From the NCBI RefSeq assembly GCF_001941445.1, contig NZ_CP009245.1:2565992-2629991 (forward strand): a DNA stretch of 64,000 nucleotides, read 5' to 3'. Positions 43,346 to 52,553 of the stretch are shown here, one piece after another; positions within the stretch are counted from its first letter, which is position 1, and each line of letters opens with the position of its first letter. Source of the DNA: Corynebacterium aquilae DSM 44791. GTDB taxonomy: Bacteria; Actinomycetota; Actinomycetes; Mycobacteriales; Mycobacteriaceae. Both the position numbers and the translations under genes were made by a program. The notes below the pieces were generated by a model. It was not told the origin of the DNA. It searched no databases and worked only from the letters and a program-made list of their open reading frames with translations.

Positions 43346-44998
43346 CTAGTCGGATTGTCCATCCTCGCCGTCGCTGGCGTCGTGGAAGATCGACGAATCC
43401 AGTGGCTGGTTTCGCACCAGCCGGGAACCATTGAACCCAGCGGAAGCCGGCGGCGTCATCTTGTCCGCGATGGCATCCAACTCGTCAGCGCCGATGTCCG
43501 TCAAGGGCACGTGGCCGAGGCTGGTGCCGACCGCGCGGGACGGCAGCTCAGGGGCGACCTCGGGGCGTACCACCTGCGGCCGGGATGGTTCTTCCGGCTC
43601 TGGCGATTCGCTGTCTTCTTCCAACATCACCGGCTGCGGTAGAGCGCGCGTCGGGTCGGTGACGATGTCGGTGGGCCAGTGCGCCAGAATTCCACGGGCG
43701 GGCAGAGCGTGCATCACGTCAGCCACCATCGCGAGCGGGGCCAGCGCGTCATCCCAGTCTGTGGGGTTGGAGTGCCGGTCCAGGCTGGCGACAACCCAAT
43801 CGGATTCCGCCCACACCATCTCAACTGCTTCGGGCATGTTGCTAATGGCGGTGCGCAGCCGGGCATCAACCAGGCGGTCAACGGCTACTTCCTCGCTGCA
43901 GGACATGGTGAAGTCTCCCAGGCTGGGCCCGGGAATGAGGTCTTCGGATACCGGGGCGGAAGCCCGGGTGAATTCGACCAGCGCGTCACTTGCGGCGGCG
44001 CGCCGCAGTGCCAGCAGCGTGGATCCTCCCAGATCGACGACGTGCATGTCGTAGCCGCAGGCCACACCGGAGACGATGTCGTGCGCGGTAGACGGCAAAG
44101 TGGCAGGGCCACGGGACCACTCATCAGCGAGGTATTCGTCCTGTTTGTCGTAGACAAAGTCGTTGACTTCCGCCCAGGCTTTGCGTTCCCGGCGCGCCCC
44201 TCCGGGCAGCGCCTTGATCAGCGGGTGGAGTTTGCTGTGGGCGGGTTCTTCTTCGGCTGGTGCACTGGTGGCAGTCTCTGTGGAGGTTTCTGCCGTGGGT
44301 GCGGGTTCGCCGGCGGTGTCGGCTAGTTCTTCTTCGGTGGCGCCGGCGATAGCGTGGTCCTCGCCGGTGGGGTGGTCCACATCGGGTGTGCCTGGGATGC
44401 CTTCGGCGGGGGTTTCGGAGGATGCAGATTGCGCGGTGGTGTCGTTGGCCGCGATGGTGTCGGCAGAGTCGACCGTGCCACTGTCGGCAGTGTCATCCGT
44501 GCCGGAGTCAGTAGAGTGTGCAGACTCCGCCGGCGCGGGGGTGTCGTCGTTGTCTGCGGGCTCGGTTGGGTCGACAGTTTCTGTGGTGTCGGCGGGCTCG
44601 GTGGGGTGTGCGAGGGTGCGGTAGACGGGCACGTCTCCGAGGGAGGATTCCACGTCGTCGTCGATGTCGACTGCGGTGGGCTCGCTGCTTGGGCCCGCGG
44701 TGGGTTCCGGGGCTTGTGTTGGGGTGGGTTCGGTGGCGTGGGTGAGCTCGCCGACGGTGGGAAGTTTGGGTTCGTCTTCGTAGGTGACGGGGGTGGTTTC
44801 CGGGGCGTCGTCGGCCAGGGCTTCGAACCAGTCGTCGGTGGGGTCCTCCTGGGCGATGGGGGGCTCAGGGGGTGTGTGTACGGTCTGGTCGGGCCGTGGG
44901 GTGTCGGTGGGGGTGGTGTGCTGGTGGTTGTGGCGTTCGAGCCACAGCAGTACGCCGCCGATTGCGGCGACGCCCACGCCGGCGAGTATGGCGATCAC
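43346..44998 (-). CDS. anchored protein with long acidic stalk (Rv0383c-like)
   Basis: The GTG at 44998 overlaps the stop of the rhodanese gene in GTGA and is the likely start, giving 550 residues. Residues 1-22 form a membrane helix (IAILAGVGVAAIGGVLLWLE). About residues 25-240 are a Thr/Glu/Asp/Pro-rich, very acidic stalk with repeated DTTETVDPTEPAD-like units. The C-terminal 300 residues form a folded domain (ERKAWAEVNDFVYDKQDEYLADEW, then a mixed region ending in a Pro-rich tail). Position between pyrE and clpB matches Rv0383c, an exported protein of unknown role. The long acidic stalk is the odd feature. Confidence 0.72.
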   Translation of the reverse strand: MIAILAGVGVAAIGGVLLWLERHNHQHTTPTDTPRPDQTVHTPPEPPIAQEDPTDDWFEALADDAPETTPVTYEDEPKLPTVGELTHATEPTPTQAPEPTAGPSSEPTAVDIDDDVESSLGDVPVYRTLAHPTEPADTTETVDPTEPADNDDTPAPAESAHSTDSGTDDTADSGTVDSADTIAANDTTAQSASSETPAEGIPGTPDVDHPTGEDHAIAGATEEELADTAGEPAPTAETSTETATSAPAEEEPAHSKLHPLIKALPGGARRERKAWAEVNDFVYDKQDEYLADEWSRGPATLPSTAHDIVSGVACGYDMHVVDLGGSTLLALRRAAASDALVEFTRASAPVSEDLIPGPSLGDFTMSCSEEVAVDRLVDARLRTAISNMPEAVEMVWAESDWVVASLDRHSNPTDWDDALAPLAMVADVMHALPARGILAHWPTDIVTDPTRALPQPVMLEEDSESPEPEEPSRPQVVRPEVAPELPSRAVGTSLGHVPLTDIGADELDAIADKMTPPASAGFNGSRLVRNQPLDSSIFHDASDGEDGQSD

Positions 44999-45828
44999 TC
45001 GGTGCCACGCTCCACGGGGTTTTTGGGGTTGGCGCACCATTGGGACCAGCCGCCGATGTAGACGGCGGCGCCTTCGAGGCCGGCTTGGTGCATGGCTGCG
45101 ATGGCGACGGCGGAGTGGATGCCGGAGCCGGAGTAGACGATGACCTTGGAGGGGTCGTCGACGCCTGCGTCGCGGAAGATTTTTTTGAGTTCTTCGGGGC
45201 TGCGGTAGGTGTTGTCCTCGTTGAACAGTTCGCGGGTGGGGACGTTGACGGCGCCGGGGATGTGGCCGGCTTTGAGGTCGAGGTGTTCTTTTTTGCCGGC
45301 GTAGCGGTTGGCTTCGCGGGTGTCGAGGAGGAGGTATTTGCCGGATTTCACGTCGTCGATGTCGGCGACGGGGAGTTGTCCGGGGTTGGGGCGGCGGGTG
45401 CAGTGGCCGTGGAGGTTGCCGGGTCCGCCGACGACGTCGTAGCCGGCTGCTTCCCAGGCGGCCATGCCGCCGTCGAGGATGCGCACGTTTTCGATGCCGG
45501 CCCAGGTGAGGATCCACCAGGCGCGGGCTGCGAATAGTCCTTTGCCGCCGTCGTAGACGATGACGTTGTGGTTGACGTCGAGTCCCCATTCTTCGAAGGC
45601 CCGTTGGAGGGTGTCTGCGTCGGGCAGGGGGTTGCGGCCCTGTCGGGAGGAGGGAACGGAGGACAGGGAGGTGGCGGGGTCGCAGAACAGGCTGGTGGGG
45701 ATGTGTTCTGAGTTGTATTTGGTGTGTCCGGCTCCTTCGCCGGGGAGCCAGAAGGACGCCAAAATGGTGTTTTTGCCGCCGCGGCGGATCTCTTGTGCGA
45801 GCTCGTGTGCGCTAATGGTGATGCCCAT
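44995..45828 (-). CDS. two-domain rhodanese-like protein with Ser at the catalytic position
   Basis: The protein has 277 residues and two rhodanese domains. The first has IVYDGGKGLFAARAWWILTWAGIENVRILDGGMAAW, and the second has LLDTREANRYAG, AGHIPGAVNVPTREL and GWSQW. The active-site loop of the second domain reads VIVYSGSGIHSAV, where active thiosulfate or mercaptopyruvate sulfurtransferases have Cys at the first Ser (CGSGVTA type). The codon is TCC at 45130-45132. The enzyme may thus lack sulfurtransferase activity, unless another nucleophile is used. It overlaps the next gene by four bases. Confidence 0.85.
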   Translation of the reverse strand: MGITISAHELAQEIRRGGKNTILASFWLPGEGAGHTKYNSEHIPTSLFCDPATSLSSVPSSRQGRNPLPDADTLQRAFEEWGLDVNHNVIVYDGGKGLFAARAWWILTWAGIENVRILDGGMAAWEAAGYDVVGGPGNLHGHCTRRPNPGQLPVADIDDVKSGKYLLLDTREANRYAGKKEHLDLKAGHIPGAVNVPTRELFNEDNTYRSPEELKKIFRDAGVDDPSKVIVYSGSGIHSAVAIAAMHQAGLEGAAVYIGGWSQWCANPKNPVERGTE

Positions 45829-45885
45829 GGCCGCAAGTTTAGCGCCGTCGGCCTGTGGATTTGGTGTGTGGGCGGAAAAAAGAAA

Positions 45886-45925
45886 CAGTGCCCCGCCCCT
45901 TTGTTGGGAAAGGGGTGGGGCACTG
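45886..45925 (-). terminator. terminator of clpB
   Basis: CAGTGCCCC-G-CCCCTTT pairs with AAAGGGG-T-GGGGCACTG. On the minus strand a T-rich run (TTTCTTTTTTCC) follows. It lies nine bases after the clpB stop codon. Confidence 0.88.
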
Positions 45926-45933
45926 GGGGGTGT

Positions 45934-48492
45934 TTAGCCGCGGGCTAGCTCGAGGCTTTCGCCGTCTTCGGCGAGGGTGACGCGGACGGTGTCGCCGTCG
46001 CGAATGTCGCCTGCCAGCAGTTTCTTGGCGAGGGTGTCGCCGATGGCTTGCTGGATGAGGCGGCGCAGCGGGCGCGCACCGTAGGCCGGGTCGTAGCCGC
46101 GTTCGCCGAGCCATTTCTTGGCGTCGGTGTCGACGTCCAGGGTGAGGCGGCGGGCTGCCAGGCGGGCGGCGAGCTGCTCGATTTGGATGTCGACGATGCT
46201 GGTGAGCTGGTCGGCGGACAGGGCGTCGAAGATGACGACGTCGTCGAGGCGGTTGACGAATTCCGGTTTGAAGGCTGCTTTGACGGCGTCCATCATCTGC
46301 TCCCGGGTTCCTCCTGCTCCGAGGTTGGAGGTGAGGATCAGGATGGTGTTGCGGAAGTCGACGGTGCGGCCTTGGCCGTCGGTGAGGCGGCCTTCGTCGA
46401 GGACCTGCAGGAGGATGTCGAAGACGTCCGGGTGGGCCTTTTCCACCTCGTCGAACAGGACGACGGTGTAGGGGCGGCGTCGGACTGCTTCGGTGAGCTG
46501 TCCGCCCTGGTCGTAGCCGACGTATCCGGGGGGTGCACCGACGAGGCGGGCGACGGCGTGCTTTTCGCCGTATTCGCTCATGTCGATGCGCACCATGGCG
46601 CGTTCGTCGTCGAAGAGGAACTCGGCTAGGGATTTAGCCAGTTCGGTTTTGCCGACGCCGGTGGGGCCGAGGAACAGGAAGGAGCCGGTGGGCCGGTTGG
46701 GGTCGGCTACTCCTGCGCGGGCGCGGCGGACGGCGTCGGAGACGGCGGTGACTGCTTCGGCTTGGCCGACGACGCGTTTGGCGAGGTAGGACTCCATTTC
46801 GAGGAGTTTTTCGGTTTCGCCTTGCATCATCTTGCCGGCGGGGATGCCGGTCCAGGCGGAGACCACTTCGGCGATGGTGTCGGGGGTGACCTCTTCGCTG
46901 AGCATGGATTGTCCGCCGGAGGCTTCGACCTGTGCTTGGGCTTCGGCGACCTCCTTTTCCAGCTCGGGGATTTTGCCGTAGCGCAGTTCTGCGACGAGTC
47001 CGTAGTCGCCGTCGCGTTCGGCGATTTCGGATTCTTGGCGCAGCCGTTCGAGTTCTTCCTTGGCGCCGCGAACTTTGTCGATGGCGTTTTTCTCGTTGGA
47101 CCAGCGGGCGGTGAGCTCGCCGAGTTTTTCACGCTCGTCGGCGAGTTCTTGGCGCAGTTTGGCTAGGCGTTCGACGCTGGCGGCATCGGATTCTTTGGCC
47201 AGGGCCATTTCTTCGATCTCGAGGCGGCGTACTACGCGTTCGAGGGCGTCGATTTCCTGTGGGGAGGAGTCGATTTCCATGCGCAGGCGGCTGGCTGCCT
47301 CGTCGACCAGGTCGATGGCTTTGTCCGGCAGGAAGCGGGAGGTGATGTAGCGGTCCGATAGGGATGCCGCGGCGACCAGTGCGGAGTCCTGGATGCGGAC
47401 ACCGTGGTGGACTTCGTAGCGTTCTTTGAGTCCGCGCAGGATGCCGATGGCGTCCTCGACGGAGGGTTCACCGACGTAGACCTGCTGGAAGCGGCGTTCC
47501 AGGGCGGCGTCTTTTTCGATGTATTTGCGGTATTCCTCCAGGGTGGTGGCACCGACCAGGCGCAGCTCACCGCGGGCGAGCAGCGGCTTGATCATGTTGC
47601 CGGCATCCATGGCGGAATCCCCGGTAGCACCGGCGCCGACGATGGTGTGGATCTCATCGATGAAGGTGATGATCTGGCCGTCGGCGTTTTTGATCTCGTC
47701 CAGGACTGCCTTGAGGCGCTCCTCGAACTCGCCGCGGTATTTCGCGCCGGCGACCATGGAGCCCAAGTCGAGGGAGATCAACGTTTTGCCCTTGAGGGAC
47801 TCGGGTACGTCGCCGGCGACGATGCGGCGGGCTAGGCCTTCGACGATGGCGGTTTTACCGACGCCGGGCTCACCGATGAGGACCGGGTTGTTCTTGGTGC
47901 GGCGCGAGAGCACCTGTACCACGCGGCGGATTTCCTCGTCACGGCCGATCACTGGGTCGATTTTGCCTTCGCGGGCACGTTTGGTCAGGTCGGTGGAGTA
48001 TTTCTCCAGGGCCTGGAACTGCCCCTCGGGGTCTTCGGTGGTGACCTTTGCGGATCCGCGCACGGTGGTAAAAGCGCCCTTGATGGCGTCGTAGGTGCCG
48101 CCCATTTCGGCGAGCATCTTTGCGGCGTCGGATTCGCCGCGGGCGATGCCGGCCATCAGCACCTCGGTGGAGACGTATTCGTCGCCGAGTTCGCCGGCGA
48201 GCTCTTGGGCTGCGGTCAGCGCGTTGAGGGCGTCGCGGTTAAAGTTCGGGTTCGCCATCCCGGAGCCTTGGGCCTTGGGGTAACTGTCGACTAATGCCTG
48301 GGCCTTTTTCAAGGCCTCTTGGGGTTCTACGCCTGCGGCTTTAAGGACCGGGGCGGCAATGCCGTCGGTCTGGTCGAGTACGGCCACCAGCAGGTGGGCC
48401 GGGCGGATATCGGGGTTTCCGTTGCTGGAGGCCTGCTGCAGGGCTGCCTGCATGGCCTCCGAGGTTTTGGTGGTGGGGTTAAAAGCGTTCAT
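45934..48492 (-). CDS. clpB: ATP-dependent chaperone ClpB
   Basis: The protein has 852 residues from ATG 48492 ([18 protein letters not shown]), with AAGGAGA upstream. The frame extends to 48558 without conserved sequence. An N-terminal Clp_N repeat domain, the first AAA module with GEPGVGKT, a coiled middle domain (about 400-530) and the second AAA module with GPTGVGKT and [17 protein letters not shown] are all present. The hexamer pulls aggregated proteins apart and hands them to DnaK. HAIR operators and a SigH-like promoter lie upstream. Confidence 0.96.
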   Translation of the reverse strand: MNAFNPTTKTSEAMQAALQQASSNGNPDIRPAHLLVAVLDQTDGIAAPVLKAAGVEPQEALKKAQALVDSYPKAQGSGMANPNFNRDALNALTAAQELAGELGDEYVSTEVLMAGIARGESDAAKMLAEMGGTYDAIKGAFTTVRGSAKVTTEDPEGQFQALEKYSTDLTKRAREGKIDPVIGRDEEIRRVVQVLSRRTKNNPVLIGEPGVGKTAIVEGLARRIVAGDVPESLKGKTLISLDLGSMVAGAKYRGEFEERLKAVLDEIKNADGQIITFIDEIHTIVGAGATGDSAMDAGNMIKPLLARGELRLVGATTLEEYRKYIEKDAALERRFQQVYVGEPSVEDAIGILRGLKERYEVHHGVRIQDSALVAAASLSDRYITSRFLPDKAIDLVDEAASRLRMEIDSSPQEIDALERVVRRLEIEEMALAKESDAASVERLAKLRQELADEREKLGELTARWSNEKNAIDKVRGAKEELERLRQESEIAERDGDYGLVAELRYGKIPELEKEVAEAQAQVEASGGQSMLSEEVTPDTIAEVVSAWTGIPAGKMMQGETEKLLEMESYLAKRVVGQAEAVTAVSDAVRRARAGVADPNRPTGSFLFLGPTGVGKTELAKSLAEFLFDDERAMVRIDMSEYGEKHAVARLVGAPPGYVGYDQGGQLTEAVRRRPYTVVLFDEVEKAHPDVFDILLQVLDEGRLTDGQGRTVDFRNTILILTSNLGAGGTREQMMDAVKAAFKPEFVNRLDDVVIFDALSADQLTSIVDIQIEQLAARLAARRLTLDVDTDAKKWLGERGYDPAYGARPLRRLIQQAIGDTLAKKLLAGDIRDGDTVRVTLAEDGESLELARG

Positions 48493-48584
48493 TGTGAAGT
48501 GTTTCTCCTTATTTAAATTTTTGTCTCCCCCGGGTGGATTCGCGGGGCGGTGTATCACCGGCCCGTGGCGGGGGCGTCACTAGA

Positions 48585-48613
48585 TGCAACCAACCACAAG
48601 TTGAGTCTATTCC
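48585..48613 (-). promoter_or_regulatory. SigH-type promoter of clpB
   Basis: On the minus strand GGAATA (48613-48608), a 17-base spacer and GTTGCA (48590-48585) match the SigH consensus GGAA(T/C)A-N16-18-GTT. The -35 lies within the spacer of the first HAIR operator, so HspR bound there would block the promoter. Confidence 0.6.
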
Positions 48614-48620
48614 ACTCAAG
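48600..48620. promoter_or_regulatory. HAIR operator (HspR site) at clpB
   Basis: GTTGAGT-N7-ACTCAAG differs from the consensus CTTGAGT-N7-ACTCAAG at one base. It overlaps the SigH-like -35 of clpB. Confidence 0.8.
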
Positions 48621-48686
48621 TCTAACTTTTTTTAGATTTTTTCCAACCTGTCACAACCGGCTAGTCCCCTTTCTTCCCAGTTCGTC

Positions 48687-48707
48687 ATTGAGTCAACGTC
48701 ACTCAAC
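48687..48707. promoter_or_regulatory. second HAIR operator between clpB and the globin-reductase gene
   Basis: ATTGAGT-N7-ACTCAAC has both core half-sites of the HAIR pattern with differences only at the outer bases. It is 87 bases from the first site and about 55 bases before the plus-strand gene at 48763, so it could act on either gene. Confidence 0.65.
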
Positions 48708-48762
48708 CCCGTTGGGTTCCGCAAAGCACCCCAGTTTTTCACGGTGGTGGCACAATAGAGCA

Positions 48763-49968
48763 ATGCCCACCCCCAGCGTCTCCACGGTCGCCACCGCCAT
48801 CGCAACGCACCCCCGCGTCTTCCACCGCGCGGTGCACACCGATTTCGCCTCCCGCTGCCCACAGGCCCTGACGCTGAACAAGCAACCCGCCGCCCACGAG
48901 GAATTGGTGCTCGCGGTGGTTTGGGCGTTGCGCACCACCGTCGCCGACACCGGGGAGGATAACCCCACCACCATCGGCGAATTTACCCAGGCCGTCATCA
49001 GCCAGTTGGGCACGGAACATCGCCGCTCGGATACCGACCCGGCACACTATCCCCTGTTTGCCCGCTCTCTAGCGGCCGGGGTGGATGCGGCCTGCAGGGC
49101 GGCTTTACTGCCGCCGAATTCGGCAGCCCAACAGGCCGCCACCTCGCTTTTGAACCAGTGCTGCCAGACCATGGCCGCCGCCGCACACCAGGCGGATATG
49201 GCCGGCTACCCGGCCTACACCGGCGGCACCGTGGTGGAAGTCGACAAACGCTGCCGGCGTTTCCATGTCATCCGGGTGCAGGCAGACGCCCCCGTCAAGC
49301 ACCCTGCCGGCGGGGCGCTCGCCGTGTGCGGCGAGCTCGACCCCGGGGTGTGGCGCACCCTCTGCCCCGCTTTTCCCGCCAACGAGTACGGGCAGTTGGA
49401 GTTCCACATCCCCATCCCGGATATCCCCGGGGCGGACGCCTTCATCACCACCCCGAAAGTCGGCGACCGCTGGCGAATCGCCGCCCCCTACGAGCCGATC
49501 AACGTCACCCTCGACAGCGACCTGCTGCTCATTTCGGCCGGCGCCGGCATCGCTCCCCTGCGCGCCATCACCGCAGACGTGATGATGCAGGCCACCCCGC
49601 CACGGATTCATTTCTTCGTCGGCGCCGACTACCCCGGGGAACTGTACGACCTGCTCTCACTGTGGCACACCGCCGCCACCTCCCCTTTGCTTTCAGTAGT
49701 GCCGGTCGTCAAGCACGACACCGACACCTGGTGGGTGCGCCCCAGTGAACACAGCCAGCCACCCCGCGGCCTGCACGTCACCCGCGTCGGCGACGTCGGG
49801 CAGGTCGCCGCCAGCTTCGGCACCTGGGAAGACCGCAACATCATCGTGGCAGGCGCGCCCGCAGAAGTCGACGCCATCGTTTCCGCCCTAACCGCCGGGG
49901 GAACCCCGGTAGACAAGATCCAGCGCCTCGAGCTGGACAACCGGCTGCCCACCGCACGCCCCCTCTAA
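48763..49968 (+). CDS. globin-reductase (flavohemoprotein-like, Rv0385 type)
   Basis: The protein has 401 residues from ATG 48763. The N-terminal 150 residues look globin-like, with a candidate proximal His in LGTEHRRSDTDPAHYPLFARSL. The C-terminal part has a NAD(P)-binding LLLISAGAGIAPLRAITADVM typical of ferredoxin-reductase folds, and ends in RNIIVAGAP-like sequence. The FAD-binding RxYS motif expected in flavohemoglobins is not recognisable (the segment reads RTLCPAF). The position after clpB matches Rv0385, a probable monooxygenase-like protein. A role in NO or oxygen chemistry is inferred only. Confidence 0.72.
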   Translation: MPTPSVSTVATAIATHPRVFHRAVHTDFASRCPQALTLNKQPAAHEELVLAVVWALRTTVADTGEDNPTTIGEFTQAVISQLGTEHRRSDTDPAHYPLFARSLAAGVDAACRAALLPPNSAAQQAATSLLNQCCQTMAAAAHQADMAGYPAYTGGTVVEVDKRCRRFHVIRVQADAPVKHPAGGALAVCGELDPGVWRTLCPAFPANEYGQLEFHIPIPDIPGADAFITTPKVGDRWRIAAPYEPINVTLDSDLLLISAGAGIAPLRAITADVMMQATPPRIHFFVGADYPGELYDLLSLWHTAATSPLLSVVPVVKHDTDTWWVRPSEHSQPPRGLHVTRVGDVGQVAASFGTWEDRNIIVAGAPAEVDAIVSALTAGGTPVDKIQRLELDNRLPTARPL

Positions 49969-49995
49969 CCCCACAACGCCTCCCCCCAGGGGCTG

Positions 49996-50853
49996 CTACT
50001 GCTGGTCAGACACCGGGTGCAGCCCCACCACCGGCATGTCTTCCCGCATCGCCACCACCGGCACCTGGGCGCGCATCGCACCGACCTTGTCCAGGTCAAT
50101 GTCGACGTGAACCACCTCCTCATAACTGCCGGCACGGTGCTCGACCTGCCCGTTGGGGGCCACCACCACCGAACGGCCCACCCCCAAAGGCACCTTGGTG
50201 GGGCTTTCCGGATCCTCATCCGCAGGACACCCCTGATCGCAGGCCAACACAAAACTGGTCGAATCCAACGCGCGGGCACGCGCCAATAGCTCCCACTGCT
50301 CAGCCTTGCCCGGCCCCTGCGCCCAGGAGGCGGGAACCACAATGACTTCCGCACCCAACTGCGCCAAACGCACAAACTGCTCGGGGAAACGGATATCGAA
50401 ACAGATCGCCACCCCCACCTTCACACCATCGACCTCGAAGACAACGAGGTCCTCGCCGGCGCGCACAGTATCGGACTCGCGGAAACCGAAAGCGTCATAG
50501 CAGTGGAATTTGGCGTAAAACTGTTGGGCATCAAGGCCGAAAATGCCGGCCAGATTTTCCACCCGGTGAATCGTTTTCCCGTTGCGCTGCACCGTATCGG
50601 CGGGGCTAAACATGCCGGCAACCGCCACCACGCCACACTCCCGGGCGGTTGCCTGCAGGCGGGCAGCAAAAGTATCGCCGTATTCGGCGGCCACACCATC
50701 AAGCTTTCCAACCGCAAAAGACGCCATGGTCGCTTCGGGAAACACCACCAGCGAGGAACCCTTTTCAGCTGCCTCACGAATGAAATCGCAGGCGCGTTCA
50801 ATATTGGTGGGCACATCCTTGCCGGAGGTCATCTGCACGAGGGAAATACGCAT
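49996..50853 (-). CDS. carbon-nitrogen hydrolase (nitrilase superfamily)
   Basis: The protein has 285 residues. The Glu-Lys-Cys catalytic triad is visible: Glu 40 in VVFPEATM, Lys 115 in FYAKFHCYDAFG, and Cys 151 in GVAICFDIRFPE. It would hydrolyse an amide such as omega-amidase, deaminated glutathione amidase or N-carbamoyl substrates. The exact substrate cannot be read. It has no neighbours on the same strand and faces the globin-reductase gene. Confidence 0.88.
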   Translation of the reverse strand: MRISLVQMTSGKDVPTNIERACDFIREAAEKGSSLVVFPEATMASFAVGKLDGVAAEYGDTFAARLQATARECGVVAVAGMFSPADTVQRNGKTIHRVENLAGIFGLDAQQFYAKFHCYDAFGFRESDTVRAGEDLVVFEVDGVKVGVAICFDIRFPEQFVRLAQLGAEVIVVPASWAQGPGKAEQWELLARARALDSTSFVLACDQGCPADEDPESPTKVPLGVGRSVVVAPNGQVEHRAGSYEEVVHVDIDLDKVGAMRAQVPVVAMREDMPVVGLHPVSDQQ

Positions 50854-50989
50854 GCGTCCACCCTAACCGCAACCCCACCCCCAGGACTGTGGACAAGAGG
50901 AAAAAAGATGCCCCCCACCCACTTTTTTCACACAACCAAGGCTCTTAGCCACCGCCGCACACCCTGCCCATGCGCCAGGCTAACTAGCC

Positions 50990-51256
50990 ATGCTGACGTA
51001 TCACCCAGACCTTGACCGTGCCCGCGACACCATCGCCAGCGCCCCAGCATTTTCCAGCCACCGCTTTCACCCCACAGTGCATTCAGGTCGCACCGCAACG
51101 GCCCTAAGCCGCTTTGCTACTGCACTGGCAGATGCCGACACCCGCAGTTATGACGGCTCCGAGGATCTCCGCGCGGACATGCTGGCGGGCTGCGACGCGG
51201 TGCGCGCCGTGGAGGAACGCAACGCCGCCGAAATTGCCGGGCGGTACCCATGCTGA
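50990..51256 (+). CDS. small protein coupled to the DUF1023 hydrolase
   Basis: The protein has 88 residues. Its stop overlaps the next start by seven bases, so the two are co-translated. It is mainly helical, with no signal peptide. TAACTA lies four bases before the ATG, suggesting a leaderless start. I do not recognise a family; paired small helical proteins next to DUF1023 hydrolases occur in Actinobacteria, sometimes in type VII secretion-like contexts, but no WxG motif is present. Confidence 0.6.
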   Translation: MLTYHPDLDRARDTIASAPAFSSHRFHPTVHSGRTATALSRFATALADADTRSYDGSEDLRADMLAGCDAVRAVEERNAAEIAGRYPC

Positions 51257-52419
51257 CCCAATGGGCCGGACAGGCCGCCGATCTGGAACACACTGCCACC
51301 CAGCTGCGTCAACTTGCCCGTAGCCGAAGCCCGATTCCCGCCTTGGCGGATGCGGTAACACACCACGTCGCCGGCTGGGTGGATCAGGCGCGCCGGCGCC
51401 AAGAACACCTCGAGGCCGAGGCGCTGAAGTCTTTTGAGGCGATCGCCGCCGTGGAAGACACCCTAGTTTCCGCCGCTGCCGCATTAACCCAACTGACCGG
51501 GTGGGCCGAATTAGTGCGCCGCACCCTACCGGCTGACTCGCCACTGATCGCACAACTGCACCAACTGGTCGCAGAGCTCGGCCACGAACTGGATGAGGCG
51601 TGCGCCCACCACATCGACATCGCCACAGACTTGCTGTGCCCCAATCCGGATCCGACCACGCGGGTGGGGCTGGCTGACTTCGGCACCGTCTCCGCCGCCC
51701 ACATCGATGCCATCAACCGTCAAACCCTGCAACACAGCGCACTGCCCGAAGCTATGCGGGAAGTGGTGGCGGCGCAGGATGTGCAGGTGCTGGAGGCCGG
51801 GGCCACGACAGCGGTGATGGCCATCGGCGATATCGATACCGCCCCAGCGGTCATCACTATCGTCCACGGGGTGGGTTCTGCCGACCCGGCCCGCTGGGCT
51901 GGCAACCTCGATCGGGCCCGGCACCTGGCCACGTTGTCGGGAGCGGCGGTGGTGTCATGGTTCGGCTACCACGCGCCCCCAACTGTCCTAGCGGGGATAG
52001 CACACGATCCGGCGGACACCGCCGGTCGCGCCATAAATGACTTCCAGCAGGCCTTGCGCGCCCGGCGCCCCGACGCACGTCTGGTGCTGGTGGGGCATTC
52101 CTATGGCAGCGTGGTGGCGGGGCAGGCGGCCTCCCGGGCTGCGGATCCACTCGCAGCGGACGCGATCATTTTTGCCGGCTCTCCAGGAGTGGGGGTGCCC
52201 AACGCCGCCGAGCTACATGCCACGCCCGGCGGCAGTGTGATTGCTTCCTTAGGCACCCGCGATGCCATTGGGGTGGTCTCTGGGATCCATGGCCCCGACC
52301 CCACAAGTGCCGCCTTTGCCGCCGATACCGTGCCCATTGCCGGTGGCCACAGTGACTACTTTGAGGACCCGGATTTCGTGCAGGCGGTGGTAGACAGCAC
52401 AAAGCGGCCCCCGCACTAG
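51250..52419 (+). CDS. DUF1023 alpha/beta hydrolase
   Basis: The protein has 389 residues. The N-terminal 170 residues are helical and coiled-coil-like. The C-terminal half is an alpha/beta hydrolase: ITIVHGVGSADPARWAG, LVLVGHSYGSVVAGQAA with nucleophile Ser, IIFAGSPGVGVPNAAEL and a late VPIAGGHSDYFEDPDF with the likely His. Such proteins act on unknown ester or amide substrates. A hairpin follows the stop. Confidence 0.8.
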   Translation: MLTQWAGQAADLEHTATQLRQLARSRSPIPALADAVTHHVAGWVDQARRRQEHLEAEALKSFEAIAAVEDTLVSAAAALTQLTGWAELVRRTLPADSPLIAQLHQLVAELGHELDEACAHHIDIATDLLCPNPDPTTRVGLADFGTVSAAHIDAINRQTLQHSALPEAMREVVAAQDVQVLEAGATTAVMAIGDIDTAPAVITIVHGVGSADPARWAGNLDRARHLATLSGAAVVSWFGYHAPPTVLAGIAHDPADTAGRAINDFQQALRARRPDARLVLVGHSYGSVVAGQAASRAADPLAADAIIFAGSPGVGVPNAAELHATPGGSVIASLGTRDAIGVVSGIHGPDPTSAAFAADTVPIAGGHSDYFEDPDFVQAVVDSTKRPPH

Positions 52420-52434
52420 CAGTGCAGGGGCCGC
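52404..52434 (+). terminator. hairpin after the DUF1023 gene
   Basis: GCGGCCCC-C-GCACT and AGTGC-A-GGGGCCGC form a stem with an AGC loop, spanning the stop codon. There is no T-run after it. Confidence 0.5.
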
Positions 52435-52483
52435 AGCATCTGGTGAGACGTGGGCGCTTGGGGGCCGCATCCCTCTCGTTCCC

Positions 52484-52506
52484 CTAGAAGCGCCACACGC
52501 TTCTAG
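52484..52506. other. 9-bp perfect inverted repeat between convergent genes
   Basis: CTAGAAGCG-CCACA-CGCTTCTAG is a perfect dyad in the gap between the DUF1023 and ald genes. It may be a terminator stem or binding site. Confidence 0.4.
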
Positions 52507-52522
52507 CCAGATGGTCTTGGGC

Positions 52523-52545
52523 GCCGGGGTCTAAAAGTCCCCGGC
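52523..52545 (-). terminator. hairpin after ald
   Basis: GCCGGGG and CCCCGGC form a stem around TCTAAAAGT, just after the ald stop on the minus strand. No strong T-run follows. Confidence 0.5.
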
Positions 52546-52553
52546 AAGTCTGA

